Assembly: GCA_934371915.1 (NCBI GenBank)
Contig: CAKROE010000020.1
Coordinates: 1 to 33,840 of the forward strand
DNA length: 33,840 nt
Source of the DNA: an uncultured Blautia sp.
GTDB taxonomy: Bacteria; Bacillota; Clostridia; Lachnospirales; Lachnospiraceae
Reading direction: 5' to 3'
In this document: piece by piece, positions 16,217-25,167 of the stretch
How the letters are laid out: each line of letters starts with the position of its first letter
Numbering within the stretch: the first letter of the stretch is position 1
Program-made: the position numbers and the translations under genes
Notes under the pieces: model-generated
What the model saw: the letters and a program-made list of their open reading frames with translations, nothing else
The model's database searches: none
Told to the model about the DNA's origin: nothing

Positions 16217-16911
16217 CACTTTTTTATCTGCCCATAATAAGCATTGGCCCCGTGTTTCCTGTAGTAATGCTTATCCTGCAGTTCCTGCGGTGCCGGTTTT
16301 ACCTGCGGATTGATCAGTTCACAGCGGCATGCCATCTTCGCCACCTCTTCAAGCACAACTGCATTGTGAACTGCCTCATGTGCATCTTTTCCCCATGTGA
16401 ACGGACCATGATTCTTACACAGCACTGCCGGAACAGCTTCATAATCAAGGTCTTTGAAATAATCTGCGATCAGCACACCTGTATTCTTTTCGTATGCTTC
16501 CTCAATCTCCTCTTTCGTCAGATTACGTACACATGGAACTTCTCCGTAAATATAGTCCGCATGAGTCGTACCATAGCATGGAATTGCTCTTCCTGCCTGC
16601 GCCCAGCTCGTTGCCCATTCAGAATGTGTATGTACGATTCCACCGATCTTCGGAAATGAATTATAAAGAACCACATGTGTCGGTGTGTCTGATGACGGAT
16701 TATATTCACCCTCGACTTTGTTTCCATTCAGGTCAACAACCACCATATCTTCCGGTCTGAGTTTATCATATTCCACACCACTCGGCTTAATTACGAACAG
16801 TCCCTTTTCACGGTCAATGCCGCTGACATTCCCCCATGTAAATGTAACCAGTCCGTATTTCGGAAGATCCATATTTGCTTTATAAACTTCTTCTTTTAAT
16901 TTTTCAAGCAT
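16216..16911 (-). CDS. araD: L-ribulose-5-phosphate 4-epimerase
   Basis: 231 residues, class II aldolase/AraD fold, converting L-ribulose-5-phosphate to D-xylulose-5-phosphate, the last dedicated step of arabinose catabolism. Zinc ligands H94, H96 (VHTHSEW) and H168 (KNHGPF) are present. So are the phosphate-binding SSDTPTH segment with D75 and the catalytic-region D119 in [12 protein letters not shown]. Length equals E. coli AraD (231). The [10 protein letters not shown] signature separates it from fuculose aldolases. It is the last gene of the operon, 82 bp after the kinase stop, with a 10-bp hairpin in that gap. RBS GGAG precedes the ATG. The stop codon abuts palindrome A copy 2. Confidence 0.96.
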   Translation of the reverse strand: MLEKLKEEVYKANMDLPKYGLVTFTWGNVSGIDREKGLFVIKPSGVEYDKLRPEDMVVVDLNGNKVEGEYNPSSDTPTHVVLYNSFPKIGGIVHTHSEWATSWAQAGRAIPCYGTTHADYIYGEVPCVRNLTKEEIEEAYEKNTGVLIADYFKDLDYEAVPAVLCKNHGPFTWGKDAHEAVHNAVVLEEVAKMACRCELINPQVKPAPQELQDKHYYRKHGANAYYGQIKK

Positions 16912-16928
16912 TGATTTTCTCCTTTACA

Positions 16929-16975
16929 AAGAACGTAAATCGCCATTCATTTCTTTCACAGCAACTTACGTTCTT
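16929..16975 (-). other. Stem-loop between araB-like gene and araD
   Basis: AAGAACGTAA (16929-16938) and TTACGTTCTT (16966-16975) form a perfect 10-bp stem with a 27-base loop. No T-run follows in the transcribed direction, so it is more likely an mRNA stability or processing element than a terminator. Confidence 0.55.
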
Positions 16976-16993
16976 AATCTTCATCTTATCTTA

Positions 16994-18598
16994 TTACCAG
17001 ATTTTTGATTCTACCGCTGCTCTCTCGATCGGCAGTCCCTTCAGATATCTGTCCATAAATTCATTAAATCCTTTGACACCTTCCGGTTCCGGATCCAGTG
17101 TACTTCCTTCATTTCCTGCAAATACACGGTTATCCAGGAACTCATCCAGAGTCTCACCGTCCTTCTTGTCCACAAGGTACGCAGCCAGAAGCGCAATACC
17201 CCAGGCACCGCCCTCACCTGCGGTTGACATAACAGATACCGGTGCATTCACTGCATCTGCAAGGATCTGCTGTCCGACACCTTTGGTCTTGAACAGTCCG
17301 CCGTGTCCTAAAAGTCTGTCAATCTTGACATGTTCCTGATCAATCAGAATATTTAAACCTACACGCATTGCTCCGAGACAGGTATAAAGATTTGTTCTCA
17401 TAAAGTTTGCAAGCGTAAATTTGCTTTCAGGAGAACGTACAAACAACGGTCTTCCTTCTTCAAATCCTGTCATATGCTCTCCTGAGAAATAGCAGTAGGA
17501 TAAAAGTCCGCCGCAGTCCGGATCGCCTTCCAGCGCTTTATTATAAAGAGTTCCGAACAGTTTGTTCATATCCACTTCCATACCCATTGCTTCTGCAAAT
17601 TCTTTAAATACATTTACCCATGCATTCAGATCAGAAGTACAGTTGTTGGAATGTGCCATGGCAACTGCATCACCTGCCGGTGTCGTTACCATATCGATCT
17701 CTTTGTATGGTCTGGAAAGTGCTTTTTCCAGAACGATCATCGCAAATACGGAAGTACCTGCGGAAACATTACCGGTGCGCTGTTTTACACTGTTGGTTGC
17801 TACCATACCGGTTCCTGCATCACCTTCCGGCGGGCACATCGGAATGCCTGCTTTGAGTTTGCCTGTCGGGTCAAGGAATCTCGCACCTTCCTCTGTCAGC
17901 GTACCTGCATCCTGTCCGGCAACCATGACTTCCGGCATAATATCACGGAGTTTCCACGGGAATCCATAAGGCTCTACCAGTTTGTCAAATTTCTCAACCA
18001 TCTCCTGGTTGTAATCTTTTGTCGTAGAATCAACAGGGAACATACCTGCCGCATCACCGATACCAAGAACTCTTTTTCCGGTCAGCATACGATGCACATA
18101 CGCTTCCAGTGTGCACATATAATCGATGTCTTTTACATGATCTTCTCCGTTCAGGATTGCCTGATACAGATGTGCAATACTCCATCTCTGTGGAATATTA
18201 TACTGGAAAAGTTCCATCAGTTTCCCGGAAGCTTCACCGGTAATATTATTTCGCCATGTGCGGAACGGTACCAGAAGCTTTCCTTCTTTATCAAACGGCA
18301 TATAACCATGCATCATGGCACTGATTCCAAGTGCTCCGACACTGGTAAGCTCCACATCATATTTTTCCTTTACATCCTTCACAAGGTCGCTGTAACTGCC
18401 CTGCAGACCTTTATGGATATCATCCAGAGAATATGTCCATACACCGTTTTCGTAGCGGTTCTCCCAGTCATAGCTTCCGGATGCGATCGGATTGTATTTA
18501 TCATCCACCAGAACTGCTTTGATTCTTGTAGATCCGAACTCGATTCCAAGCGCTGTTTTGTTATTTAAAATTGCTGTCTTTGCTTCATTTACACTCAT
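16994..18598 (-). CDS. araB: FGGY-family carbohydrate kinase, probable L-ribulokinase
   Basis: 534 residues. The FGGY/actin-fold features are present: the N-terminal phosphate motif [16 protein letters not shown], a middle [31 protein letters not shown] block, and the C-terminal ATP-binding [22 protein letters not shown] with [16 protein letters not shown]. Between araA and araD, the expected reaction is ATP-dependent phosphorylation of L-ribulose. It is shorter than E. coli AraB (566), and sequence alone leaves the sugar open (xylulokinase-like kinases share the fold), so the substrate rests on context. The start at 18598 is favoured because GGGAGG lies upstream. A longer frame to 18655 adds 19 residues outside the conserved fold. 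Confidence 0.88.
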   Translation of the reverse strand: MSVNEAKTAILNNKTALGIEFGSTRIKAVLVDDKYNPIASGSYDWENRYENGVWTYSLDDIHKGLQGSYSDLVKDVKEKYDVELTSVGALGISAMMHGYMPFDKEGKLLVPFRTWRNNITGEASGKLMELFQYNIPQRWSIAHLYQAILNGEDHVKDIDYMCTLEAYVHRMLTGKRVLGIGDAAGMFPVDSTTKDYNQEMVEKFDKLVEPYGFPWKLRDIMPEVMVAGQDAGTLTEEGARFLDPTGKLKAGIPMCPPEGDAGTGMVATNSVKQRTGNVSAGTSVFAMIVLEKALSRPYKEIDMVTTPAGDAVAMAHSNNCTSDLNAWVNVFKEFAEAMGMEVDMNKLFGTLYNKALEGDPDCGGLLSYCYFSGEHMTGFEEGRPLFVRSPESKFTLANFMRTNLYTCLGAMRVGLNILIDQEHVKIDRLLGHGGLFKTKGVGQQILADAVNAPVSVMSTAGEGGAWGIALLAAYLVDKKDGETLDEFLDNRVFAGNEGSTLDPEPEGVKGFNEFMDRYLKGLPIERAAVESKIW

Positions 18599-18673
18599 TT
18601 TGTAAATCCTCCCGAATGTTTTGATTGTCACATCCGCTTTGTTATTACTGTTCACTTCATTCGCAGTAACTCT

Positions 18674-20173
18674 TTATTTCCTGAATGCAAGCTCATTCCA
18701 TCTCAGCTCATTCTTGAAATTGCGGATAGTCGTATCTTTGTCAATGTAGACAGCTTCAATTCCCATTGCAGCAGCCCAGTCACCCATCTGTTCTGCTGTA
18801 AGGTCATAGGAAAATGCAGTGTGGTGAGCGCCGCCGGCAAGGATCCATGCCTCAGCCCCTGTTGCCAGATCCGGCTGCGGAGTCCAGAATGCACTTCCCA
18901 CCGGAAGTTTCGGCATTGATTTCTCAGTCTTCCTGCACTCAACATCATTGATGATCAGGCGGAATCTGTCACCAAGATCGATCAGAGAAGTTGCAATTGC
19001 CGGGCCTGTCTTGGAGGTAAACACCAGTCTTGCAGGATCCTCTCTGTCACCCATGGAAAGCGGGCATACTTTGATACCAATCTTACCGTCAGCGATAGTC
19101 GGGCAAACTTCCAGCATATGTGACTGAAGAATGCCTTCCTTACCCGGAACAAGATTGTATGTATAATCTTCCATGAAAGAAGTTCCCTTCGCATCCTTCA
19201 CGCCTGCAGTCATGATCTTCATCAGACGTACCATTGCTGCTGTCTTCCAGTCGCCTTCTGCGCCAAATCCATATCCCTTCTCCATAAGGCGCTGCATTGC
19301 CAGTCCCGGAAGCTGCTGTAAGCCGCCAAGATCACCGAAATGAGTAACGACTGCCTGGTAATTCTTTTCTTCCAGAAATCTCTCAAATCCGATCTCAATT
19401 GCTGCCTGTACTGCTACATGACGTTTGAATTCTTCCGGGTCTCTGCCCTCAAGAAGAATGTCATATTTATTATAATATTCTTCGACTAAAACATCAATAT
19501 CGCCTTTTGAAACATCCTTCACATAATCGCACACTTCATTAATCGGATAAGCATCCACTTCCCATCCGAACTTGATCTGTGCTTCTACTTTGTCGCCTTC
19601 AGTAACGGCTACATTTCTCATATTATCGGCAACACGGCATACACGGATATGGCTGCTTTCCATGATTCCGACCGCAGTACGCATCCAGGATGCAAGTCTC
19701 TCCTGAACCTTCTTATCCGCCCAGTGTCCGACGATAACTTTTCTCTCGATTCCCATACGGGTAACAATATGACCATACTCTCTTCCACCATGAGCAGACT
19801 GATTCTCATTCATGAAATCCATATCGATCGTGTCATATGGAATTTCCTGATTGAACTGTGTGTGCAGATGGCACAGAGGTTTTCTGTATTCTTTCAGACC
19901 GAGAATCCATGATTTTGCCGGTGAAAAAGTGTGCATCCATGTAATCACGCCTGCACATTCATCGTCATCATTTGCCTCGTTGAATGTTTTACGGATCAGC
20001 TCATTTGTGATCAGTGTCGGTTTCCATACCAGTTCAAACGGAAGTGCACCGGATTTATTCAGTTCTTCTACAATAATTTTGGAATGTTCTGCAACTTTTC
20101 TTAAACATTCATCTCCATAAAGATCCTGTGAACCTGTGCAGAACCAGAATTTATAATTTTTACCTGTAACCAT
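18674..20173 (-). CDS. araA: L-arabinose isomerase
   Basis: 499 residues (E. coli AraA is 500), converting L-arabinose to L-ribulose. The N-terminus FWFCTGSQDLYGDE is the family hallmark. Metal and catalytic residues are in place: E306 (FGAEGDWK), E335 (SFMEDYTY), H352 (LQSHMLEVCP) and the GGAHHTAFSYD histidines at 450/451. The enzyme is a cytoplasmic, Mn-dependent oligomer. It follows the transporter genes after 55 bp and precedes the kinase by 75 bp. GGAGG lies about 11 bp before the ATG. Confidence 0.98.
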   Translation of the reverse strand: MVTGKNYKFWFCTGSQDLYGDECLRKVAEHSKIIVEELNKSGALPFELVWKPTLITNELIRKTFNEANDDDECAGVITWMHTFSPAKSWILGLKEYRKPLCHLHTQFNQEIPYDTIDMDFMNENQSAHGGREYGHIVTRMGIERKVIVGHWADKKVQERLASWMRTAVGIMESSHIRVCRVADNMRNVAVTEGDKVEAQIKFGWEVDAYPINEVCDYVKDVSKGDIDVLVEEYYNKYDILLEGRDPEEFKRHVAVQAAIEIGFERFLEEKNYQAVVTHFGDLGGLQQLPGLAMQRLMEKGYGFGAEGDWKTAAMVRLMKIMTAGVKDAKGTSFMEDYTYNLVPGKEGILQSHMLEVCPTIADGKIGIKVCPLSMGDREDPARLVFTSKTGPAIATSLIDLGDRFRLIINDVECRKTEKSMPKLPVGSAFWTPQPDLATGAEAWILAGGAHHTAFSYDLTAEQMGDWAAAMGIEAVYIDKDTTIRNFKNELRWNELAFRK

Positions 20174-20228
20174 CGTTCAAAAATCCTCCATATTTTATAA
20201 AATCATCTCTGAGCAATATCTGAAATAC

Positions 20229-21239
20229 TTATTTTTTCTTCTTCGCAGATGCCAGTACAGACTGGATAACGATGAAGAAGCAGAGCAGTGCGGAAAGCAC
20301 GATTCGTACCCACCAGCTTGATAAAGTACCCTGTGCGGTGATCAGACTGGAAATCGTTCCCTTGATCAGTACACCGAACATAGATCCGATCGGGGTACCA
20401 ACACCACCGGAAAGAAGTGTTCCACCGATAACGGCTGATGAAATTGCATCCATTTCAAGACCTTTGGCCTGCTCTACGAAACCTGCACAGCTGTTCAGAC
20501 AGAAAAGGAATCCGCCGAGACCTGCAAGAAAACCATCCAGTACATAAGCGCGGAACATTGTTTTCTTTACATCAAGTCCCATCATAAGAGCACTCTGTCT
20601 GTTTCCGCCAATTGCATACAGTTTACGTCCAAACTTGAAATATTTCAGAAGGATTGCAATGATCAGAACTACAATAATTGCGATCACAACTGTCGGCGGT
20701 ATGTATGCCGGGATAAATTTTCCTTTTTTGTTTGTGGAACCAAATGGCATGTAGAATCTGTAATTTGCCCATTTCAAAAATAATTCATTCTTAATGGAAA
20801 TCATATCAGTGCTGATGATTGCTGTCATACCACGTCCGAAGAACATACCTGCAAGTGTTACGATAAATGGCTGGATGCCCATATAAGTTACCAGGAATCC
20901 CTGTACGATACCAAAAGCAAGGCCGATCAGAAGTGCTGCAAGTACTGCAACATATGCGCTTACCCCTTTGTTTTCCATAAGGTCTGCCATAACCATGCAG
21001 ACAAGCGCTGTTACGGAACCAACAGAAATATCAATACCACCTGTGATCATAACGATCGTCAGTCCACAGGAAATTACAAGAAGACCTGCATTGGATACAA
21101 AAAGATTCAGAAACATCTGTGGTTTTGCAAAACCTTTATCTGCAAAAATCACCATGCCTGCTGCATACATAACGAAAAACAGGACAATTGTGATCAGCAG
21201 CAGAAATCCGGTACTTGTCATTTTCTTTTTCTGTTTCAT
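20229..21239 (-). CDS. Sugar ABC transporter permease (YjfF-like)
   Basis: 336 residues, BPD_transp_2/RbsC-type permease with about 9-10 hydrophobic helices. The signature CGLTIVMITGGIDISVGSVTALVCM near residue 57 and the C-terminal VIGGTLLSGGVGTPIGSMFG loop (the ATPase-contacting EAA-like region) are typical. It pairs with the upstream permease to form a heterodimeric channel, as in E. coli YtfT-YjfF for galactofuranose. Its ATG overlaps the stop of the upstream permease by 1 nt. Given the adjacent araA, arabinose or arabinofuranose is the likely cargo, but this is inferred. Confidence 0.92.
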   Translation of the reverse strand: MKQKKKMTSTGFLLLITIVLFFVMYAAGMVIFADKGFAKPQMFLNLFVSNAGLLVISCGLTIVMITGGIDISVGSVTALVCMVMADLMENKGVSAYVAVLAALLIGLAFGIVQGFLVTYMGIQPFIVTLAGMFFGRGMTAIISTDMISIKNELFLKWANYRFYMPFGSTNKKGKFIPAYIPPTVVIAIIVVLIIAILLKYFKFGRKLYAIGGNRQSALMMGLDVKKTMFRAYVLDGFLAGLGGFLFCLNSCAGFVEQAKGLEMDAISSAVIGGTLLSGGVGTPIGSMFGVLIKGTISSLITAQGTLSSWWVRIVLSALLCFFIVIQSVLASAKKKK

Positions 21240-22297
21240 TATTTCTGACCTCCTTCTGCTGCAACGGAAACTTTTTTGCTTCTGTGGCTTTCTACAAATT
21301 TCTTAAATACATCACTCTGTAAAGTAACGATGATAATAACAACAATTGCCTTGTAAACAGGAAGCTGATCGGCTTTTACATTCATTGCATACAGAGTAGT
21401 TGTCAGCGCCTGAATCGTATAAGCTCCGATTACAGAACCGATCAGGCTGAATTTACCACCACCAAGGAAGTTGCCACCGAGTGCAACTGCAAGAATGGCA
21501 TCCATCTCAAGGTTCAGTCCAATGTTATTTGCGTCTGCGGAATAAATACGGCTGGATGCTACGAGACCGGCGATTCCGGCAAGCACACCGCAGATCACAT
21601 AGGTCAGGAATTTAATCATTGTAGAATTCAGACCAACCAGTCTTGCTGCCTTACCATTGATACCAACACTTTCGATATAAAGTCCGAGAGCTGTTTTTTT
21701 CAAAATGAGCGCAACGATCACAACTGTTACGATTGCAAAGAGTACCGGGGTCGGAACCGGGGATTTACCGATATATCCACCTGCCATCTGGAAAGACGGT
21801 ACACGGATATAAGTGATCTGTCCGTTGGTAACAAGCTGTGCGATACCACGTCCTGCAGTATAAAGGATCAGAGTTGCGACCATCGGCTGAATGTTCAATT
21901 TGGCTACCAGCAGACCATTGAATGCGCCGCACAATGCAGACGCAAGAAGTGCTGCAACAACTGCAAGAATAATAGAATTCTGATAAGCTGTTACGGAAGA
22001 TGCTCCACCTGATAAAATCTGACAGCACACAGCTGCTGCAACCGCCATAACCGCACCAACACTGATATCCTGTCCACCGGATGCCGCCGTAACAAGTGTC
22101 ATACCAACAGCAAGAATAACAAGTTCTGATGCACGGTTGATAACATCGATAACATATCCATAAAGAACACCATTTCGAATTGTAATATTAAAGAAATCCG
22201 GTGTTTTGATCACATTGATCAGAAGTACCGCGATCAGACACACGATAGGAAGAAAAAGTCTCGCATGTGTGATCTTTTTTAATTTACTGTTATTCAT
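21239..22297 (-). CDS. Sugar ABC transporter permease (YtfT-like)
   Basis: 352 residues, BPD_transp_2 family. Conserved blocks are ILAVGMTLVTAASGGQDISVGAVMA (near the N-terminal third) and AVALGGNFLGGGKFSLIGSVIGA near the C-terminus. The ATG at 22297 is preferred: AGGAGGTGA precedes it, whereas a 7-residue longer frame would need a TTG inside the ATPase gene. It overlaps the ATPase stop by 8 nt and the next permease by 1 nt, so the three membrane components are translationally coupled. Confidence 0.92.
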   Translation of the reverse strand: MNNSKLKKITHARLFLPIVCLIAVLLINVIKTPDFFNITIRNGVLYGYVIDVINRASELVILAVGMTLVTAASGGQDISVGAVMAVAAAVCCQILSGGASSVTAYQNSIILAVVAALLASALCGAFNGLLVAKLNIQPMVATLILYTAGRGIAQLVTNGQITYIRVPSFQMAGGYIGKSPVPTPVLFAIVTVVIVALILKKTALGLYIESVGINGKAARLVGLNSTMIKFLTYVICGVLAGIAGLVASSRIYSADANNIGLNLEMDAILAVALGGNFLGGGKFSLIGSVIGAYTIQALTTTLYAMNVKADQLPVYKAIVVIIIVTLQSDVFKKFVESHRSKKVSVAAEGGQK

Positions 22298-23819
22298 TCT
22301 TATCGTCACCTCCTGCAATTGCTTTCATGATATTGCTCTGTGAAAGCTCACTTTCTTCCAGTTCGCCTACTTTTTCTCCATCACGGAGAACCGCCATTCT
22401 GGAACATGTACGAAGCATTTCTTCTACTTCTGATGAGATAAAGGTTACTGCCATTCCCTGATCTGCCAGATCCAGAACGATTTTCTGGATTTCTGTCTTT
22501 GTACCGATATCGATGCCTCGTGTCGGTTCATCCAGAATCAGATATTCTGGATTTGTCAGGAGCCAGCGTCCAAGGATAACTTTCTGCTGGTTACCACCGG
22601 AAAGGCTCTTGATCGGAGTTTCACGGCTTGCTGTTTTGATCTGCAGCATATCAATATACTTATCTGCTGCTTCTTCCATCTCCTTACGGCTCATTGGATG
22701 GAACATGCCTTTCTTTGCCTGCATTGCAATAATGATATTTTCTCTTACGGAAAGATCTGCGATAATTCCCTCTGCCTTACGGTCTTCCGGAAGGTATGCC
22801 ATACCAAGTTTCATCGCATCCAGAGGACTGTTAATTTTTACTTCTTTTCCATTTACTTTCAGTGTACCGGAATCTGCTTTGTCCGCACCGTAAATAGAAC
22901 GAACCAGTTCAGAACGACCGGAGCCGAGAAGTCCGGTAAGTCCGATGACCTCGCCTTTGTTGATCTTAAGATCAAACGGTTTGATCGTTCCTTTATGCCC
23001 GATACCTTTTGCTTCGATTACCGGTGTATCTGAGAAGACTTTTTTATCTTTATGGTCTCCCTTGATGTCTGCCAGATCATCAAAATCTTTACCCATCATC
23101 TTGGCAACCAGCATAACTCGCGGAAGATCTTTCGTTTCATATTCTCCTACAAGTTCTCCGTTTCGAAGGACTGTGATCCTGTCACAGACTGCATATACCT
23201 GTTCAAGGAAATGTGTGACAAAAATAATTCCTACGCCTTCACCACGGAGCCGGCGCATCAGTACAAACAGTTTCTCAACTTCTTCATCATCCAGAGAGGA
23301 AGTCGGCTCATCCAGAATCAGTACTTTACATTTCATATCAACAGCACGCGCAATCGCGATCATCTGCTGAATTGCCACAGAACATTCATCCAGCATCTGT
23401 GTCGGCGGAACATTGATATTCAGACTTTCCAGAAGCTTTGCAGAACGTGCATTCATTTCCTTCCAGCTGATCATTCCTGCCTTGTTTCGCGGTTCACGGC
23501 CAATAAACAGATTTTCCGCAACGGTAAGGTTCGGACAGAGGTTTACCTCCTGATACACGGTACTGATACCATTTGCCTGTGCCTCCTGCGGTGAATGATT
23601 GATGATATCTTTATTTTCACCATTCATATGAATGGAACCACTTTCGAATTCATGTACACCGGTCAGAACTTTGATCAGTGTTGATTTTCCGGCTCCGTTT
23701 TCTCCCATCAGTGCATGGATCTCACCTTTTCGAAGTGTAAAATCCACATGGGAAAGGGCACGGACACCGGTGAAATTTTTACTTATATCACACATTTCCA
23801 AAACAATGTTTTGTTCCAT
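22290..23819 (-). CDS. Sugar ABC transporter ATPase with two ABC domains (YtfR/RbsA type)
   Basis: 509 residues with tandem ABC cassettes, as in RbsA, MglA and YtfR. The first has Walker A GENGAGKST (about 39-47), Walker B VLILDEPTSSLD and a degenerate signature CSVAIQQM. The second has a degenerate Walker A GLLGSGRSE but a canonical signature LSGGNQQKV and Walker B YLILDEPTRGID. This asymmetry is normal for the family. It energises the two permeases encoded downstream. RBS GGAGG precedes the ATG. The gene is separated from the binding-protein gene by 165 bp containing a terminator-like hairpin, so it is probably expressed at a lower level than the binding protein. Confidence 0.95.
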   Translation of the reverse strand: MEQNIVLEMCDISKNFTGVRALSHVDFTLRKGEIHALMGENGAGKSTLIKVLTGVHEFESGSIHMNGENKDIINHSPQEAQANGISTVYQEVNLCPNLTVAENLFIGREPRNKAGMISWKEMNARSAKLLESLNINVPPTQMLDECSVAIQQMIAIARAVDMKCKVLILDEPTSSLDDEEVEKLFVLMRRLRGEGVGIIFVTHFLEQVYAVCDRITVLRNGELVGEYETKDLPRVMLVAKMMGKDFDDLADIKGDHKDKKVFSDTPVIEAKGIGHKGTIKPFDLKINKGEVIGLTGLLGSGRSELVRSIYGADKADSGTLKVNGKEVKINSPLDAMKLGMAYLPEDRKAEGIIADLSVRENIIIAMQAKKGMFHPMSRKEMEEAADKYIDMLQIKTASRETPIKSLSGGNQQKVILGRWLLTNPEYLILDEPTRGIDIGTKTEIQKIVLDLADQGMAVTFISSEVEEMLRTCSRMAVLRDGEKVGELEESELSQSNIMKAIAGGDDKNE

Positions 23820-23885
23820 TTTCTTTCCTCCATTCCCTGTTTTCTTTCATTTTTCCCTTTATTTTGCCTGTTTTTGAGCGCAAAA

Positions 23886-23934
23886 GGGGCGTGGCCCATA
23901 AAATCCGTCTGATCTGGATCCTGTTCCACGCCCC
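23886..23934 (-). terminator. Leaky terminator/attenuator between binding-protein and ATPase genes
   Basis: A perfect 9-bp stem GGGGCGTGG (23886-23894) with CCACGCCCC (23926-23934) is followed on the minus strand by TTTT. It lies inside the operon, and flanking GAGC/GCTC extend the pairing. Intercistronic hairpins after binding-protein genes typically give the binding protein a several-fold excess and protect its mRNA 3' end. Confidence 0.7.
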
Positions 23935-23984
23935 GGGCTCATTTCATATAACTATGCTTCAGTTTAATTTCAAGTTATTCAAGA

Positions 23985-25022
23985 TTAGTATGCACGTCCG
24001 TCGATGATTTCCTGAGTGATCGGTGTGATGTCATAATCTGTTCCGTCGATTGTAACTTTTGTTACTGTGTCATCAGCTGCAAATGCAACTTCATCTACAT
24101 ATGCCTGTTTGTCAACATCTTCGCCGGCTTCCAGTTTCTTGATGATTTCTTCTACACGTGGTCCGTGAAGTGGGTTACACTCTGTATCACATGTAATCTC
24201 ACCGGAAAGTGTCTGAGTAAGACCTGCGTTTGTTGTATCAAAGGACATTACAAGGATCTGTCCTTCTTCACCGCCAACTTCATATCCTGCTGCTTTGATC
24301 GCATCGATTGCACCGAATGCTTCATTATCGTTCTCGCAGTATACAACATCAATGTCGTCACCGCTCTGTTTCAGGATGGACTCCATAACTTCCTGTCCTT
24401 TAGCCTGTGTGAATTCACCGGACTGCTGAGCAAGTGTTGTCCAGTTGTCATGAGCTTCTACAGCTTCATCAAATCCTTCTGTACGTCCGATCTGAGCAGA
24501 TGCTCCGATAGTTCCCTGAATATCAACGAGGTTGATTTCTTCATCACCGCGGCCTTTTGCTTCAAGATATGCATCCAGCCATGCCATTGCTTTCTGACCT
24601 TCAAGTTTGAAGTTTGATCCTACCCATGCGGTATAAAGGCTGTCGTCAGATACATCTACCATACGGTCAACGATGATTACCGGGATTCCTGCATCTTTTG
24701 CTTCCTGAAGAACGGTGTCCCAACCGGTCTCGGTTACAGGTGCAAGTACAATATAGTCAACTTCCTGCTGAATGAAGTTACGGATTGCTGTAAGCTGATT
24801 TTCCTGTTTCTGCTGTGCATCATCAAAGATCAGCTCATATCCGTTTTCCTCTGAGAAAGTGGATTTCATGGACTCTGTGTTTGCAGTACGCCAGTCAGAT
24901 TCTGCTCCTACCTGTGAAAAACCAACTGTAATTGTGTCGTCATCCGCTGCCATTACGTTCACTGCGGAAAGTCCTGCGAGCATTGATACTGCCAAGAGTG
25001 CTGTCACCATTTTTTTCTTCAT
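23985..25022 (-). CDS. YtfQ-like sugar-binding protein of the ABC transporter
   Basis: 345 residues. The N-terminal signal peptide (MKKKMVTALLAVSMLAGLSAVNVMA) lacks an obvious lipobox cysteine at cleavage. The mature protein is a type I periplasmic-binding (Peripla_BP_4) fold. It is closest in pattern to E. coli YtfQ: VGFSQVGAESDWR at the start, QQKQENQLTAIRNF, IVLAPVTETGWDTVL, VDIQGTIGASAQIGRTEGF and SGEFTQAKGQEVMES. E. coli YtfQ binds galactofuranose; with araA/araB/araD downstream, arabinofuranose or L-arabinose is the likely ligand here. It is the first gene after the regulatory pair, with its own promoter and RBS GGGAGG. Confidence 0.93.
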   Translation of the reverse strand: MKKKMVTALLAVSMLAGLSAVNVMAADDDTITVGFSQVGAESDWRTANTESMKSTFSEENGYELIFDDAQQKQENQLTAIRNFIQQEVDYIVLAPVTETGWDTVLQEAKDAGIPVIIVDRMVDVSDDSLYTAWVGSNFKLEGQKAMAWLDAYLEAKGRGDEEINLVDIQGTIGASAQIGRTEGFDEAVEAHDNWTTLAQQSGEFTQAKGQEVMESILKQSGDDIDVVYCENDNEAFGAIDAIKAAGYEVGGEEGQILVMSFDTTNAGLTQTLSGEITCDTECNPLHGPRVEEIIKKLEAGEDVDKQAYVDEVAFAADDTVTKVTIDGTDYDITPITQEIIDGRAY

Positions 25023-25069
25023 TTTGTAATCCTCCCTTTACATTTGTTCGTGTTTTTTAAGATGGTTTT

Positions 25070-25110
25070 ATTATAGCAATTTGATACGAAAACTCCATGG
25101 ATTATTTTCG
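25070..25110 (-). promoter_or_regulatory. Promoter and candidate operator of the arabinose uptake operon
   Basis: On the minus strand a perfect TATAAT (25070-25075) has a poor -35 (ATGGAG, 25093-25098), as expected for an activator-dependent promoter. An inverted repeat CGAAAA...TTTTCG (25087-25092 and 25105-25110, centred on CCATGG) straddles the -35. It is a possible binding site for the adjacent YesN-type regulator. The transcript leader would be about 40 nt. A weak AAAAGT/ACTTTT hairpin (25114-25129) lies upstream, past the kinase stop. Confidence 0.5.
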
Positions 25111-25167
25111 GAAAAAAGTTCATACTTTTATTCTCTTATCTGTCATAATTTTAACAAGTTGATTTTT

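Noticed and set aside
17651..18568. 305-residue plus-strand ORF
   Set aside because: Shadow of the FGGY kinase gene; Cys/His-rich antisense composition without motifs.
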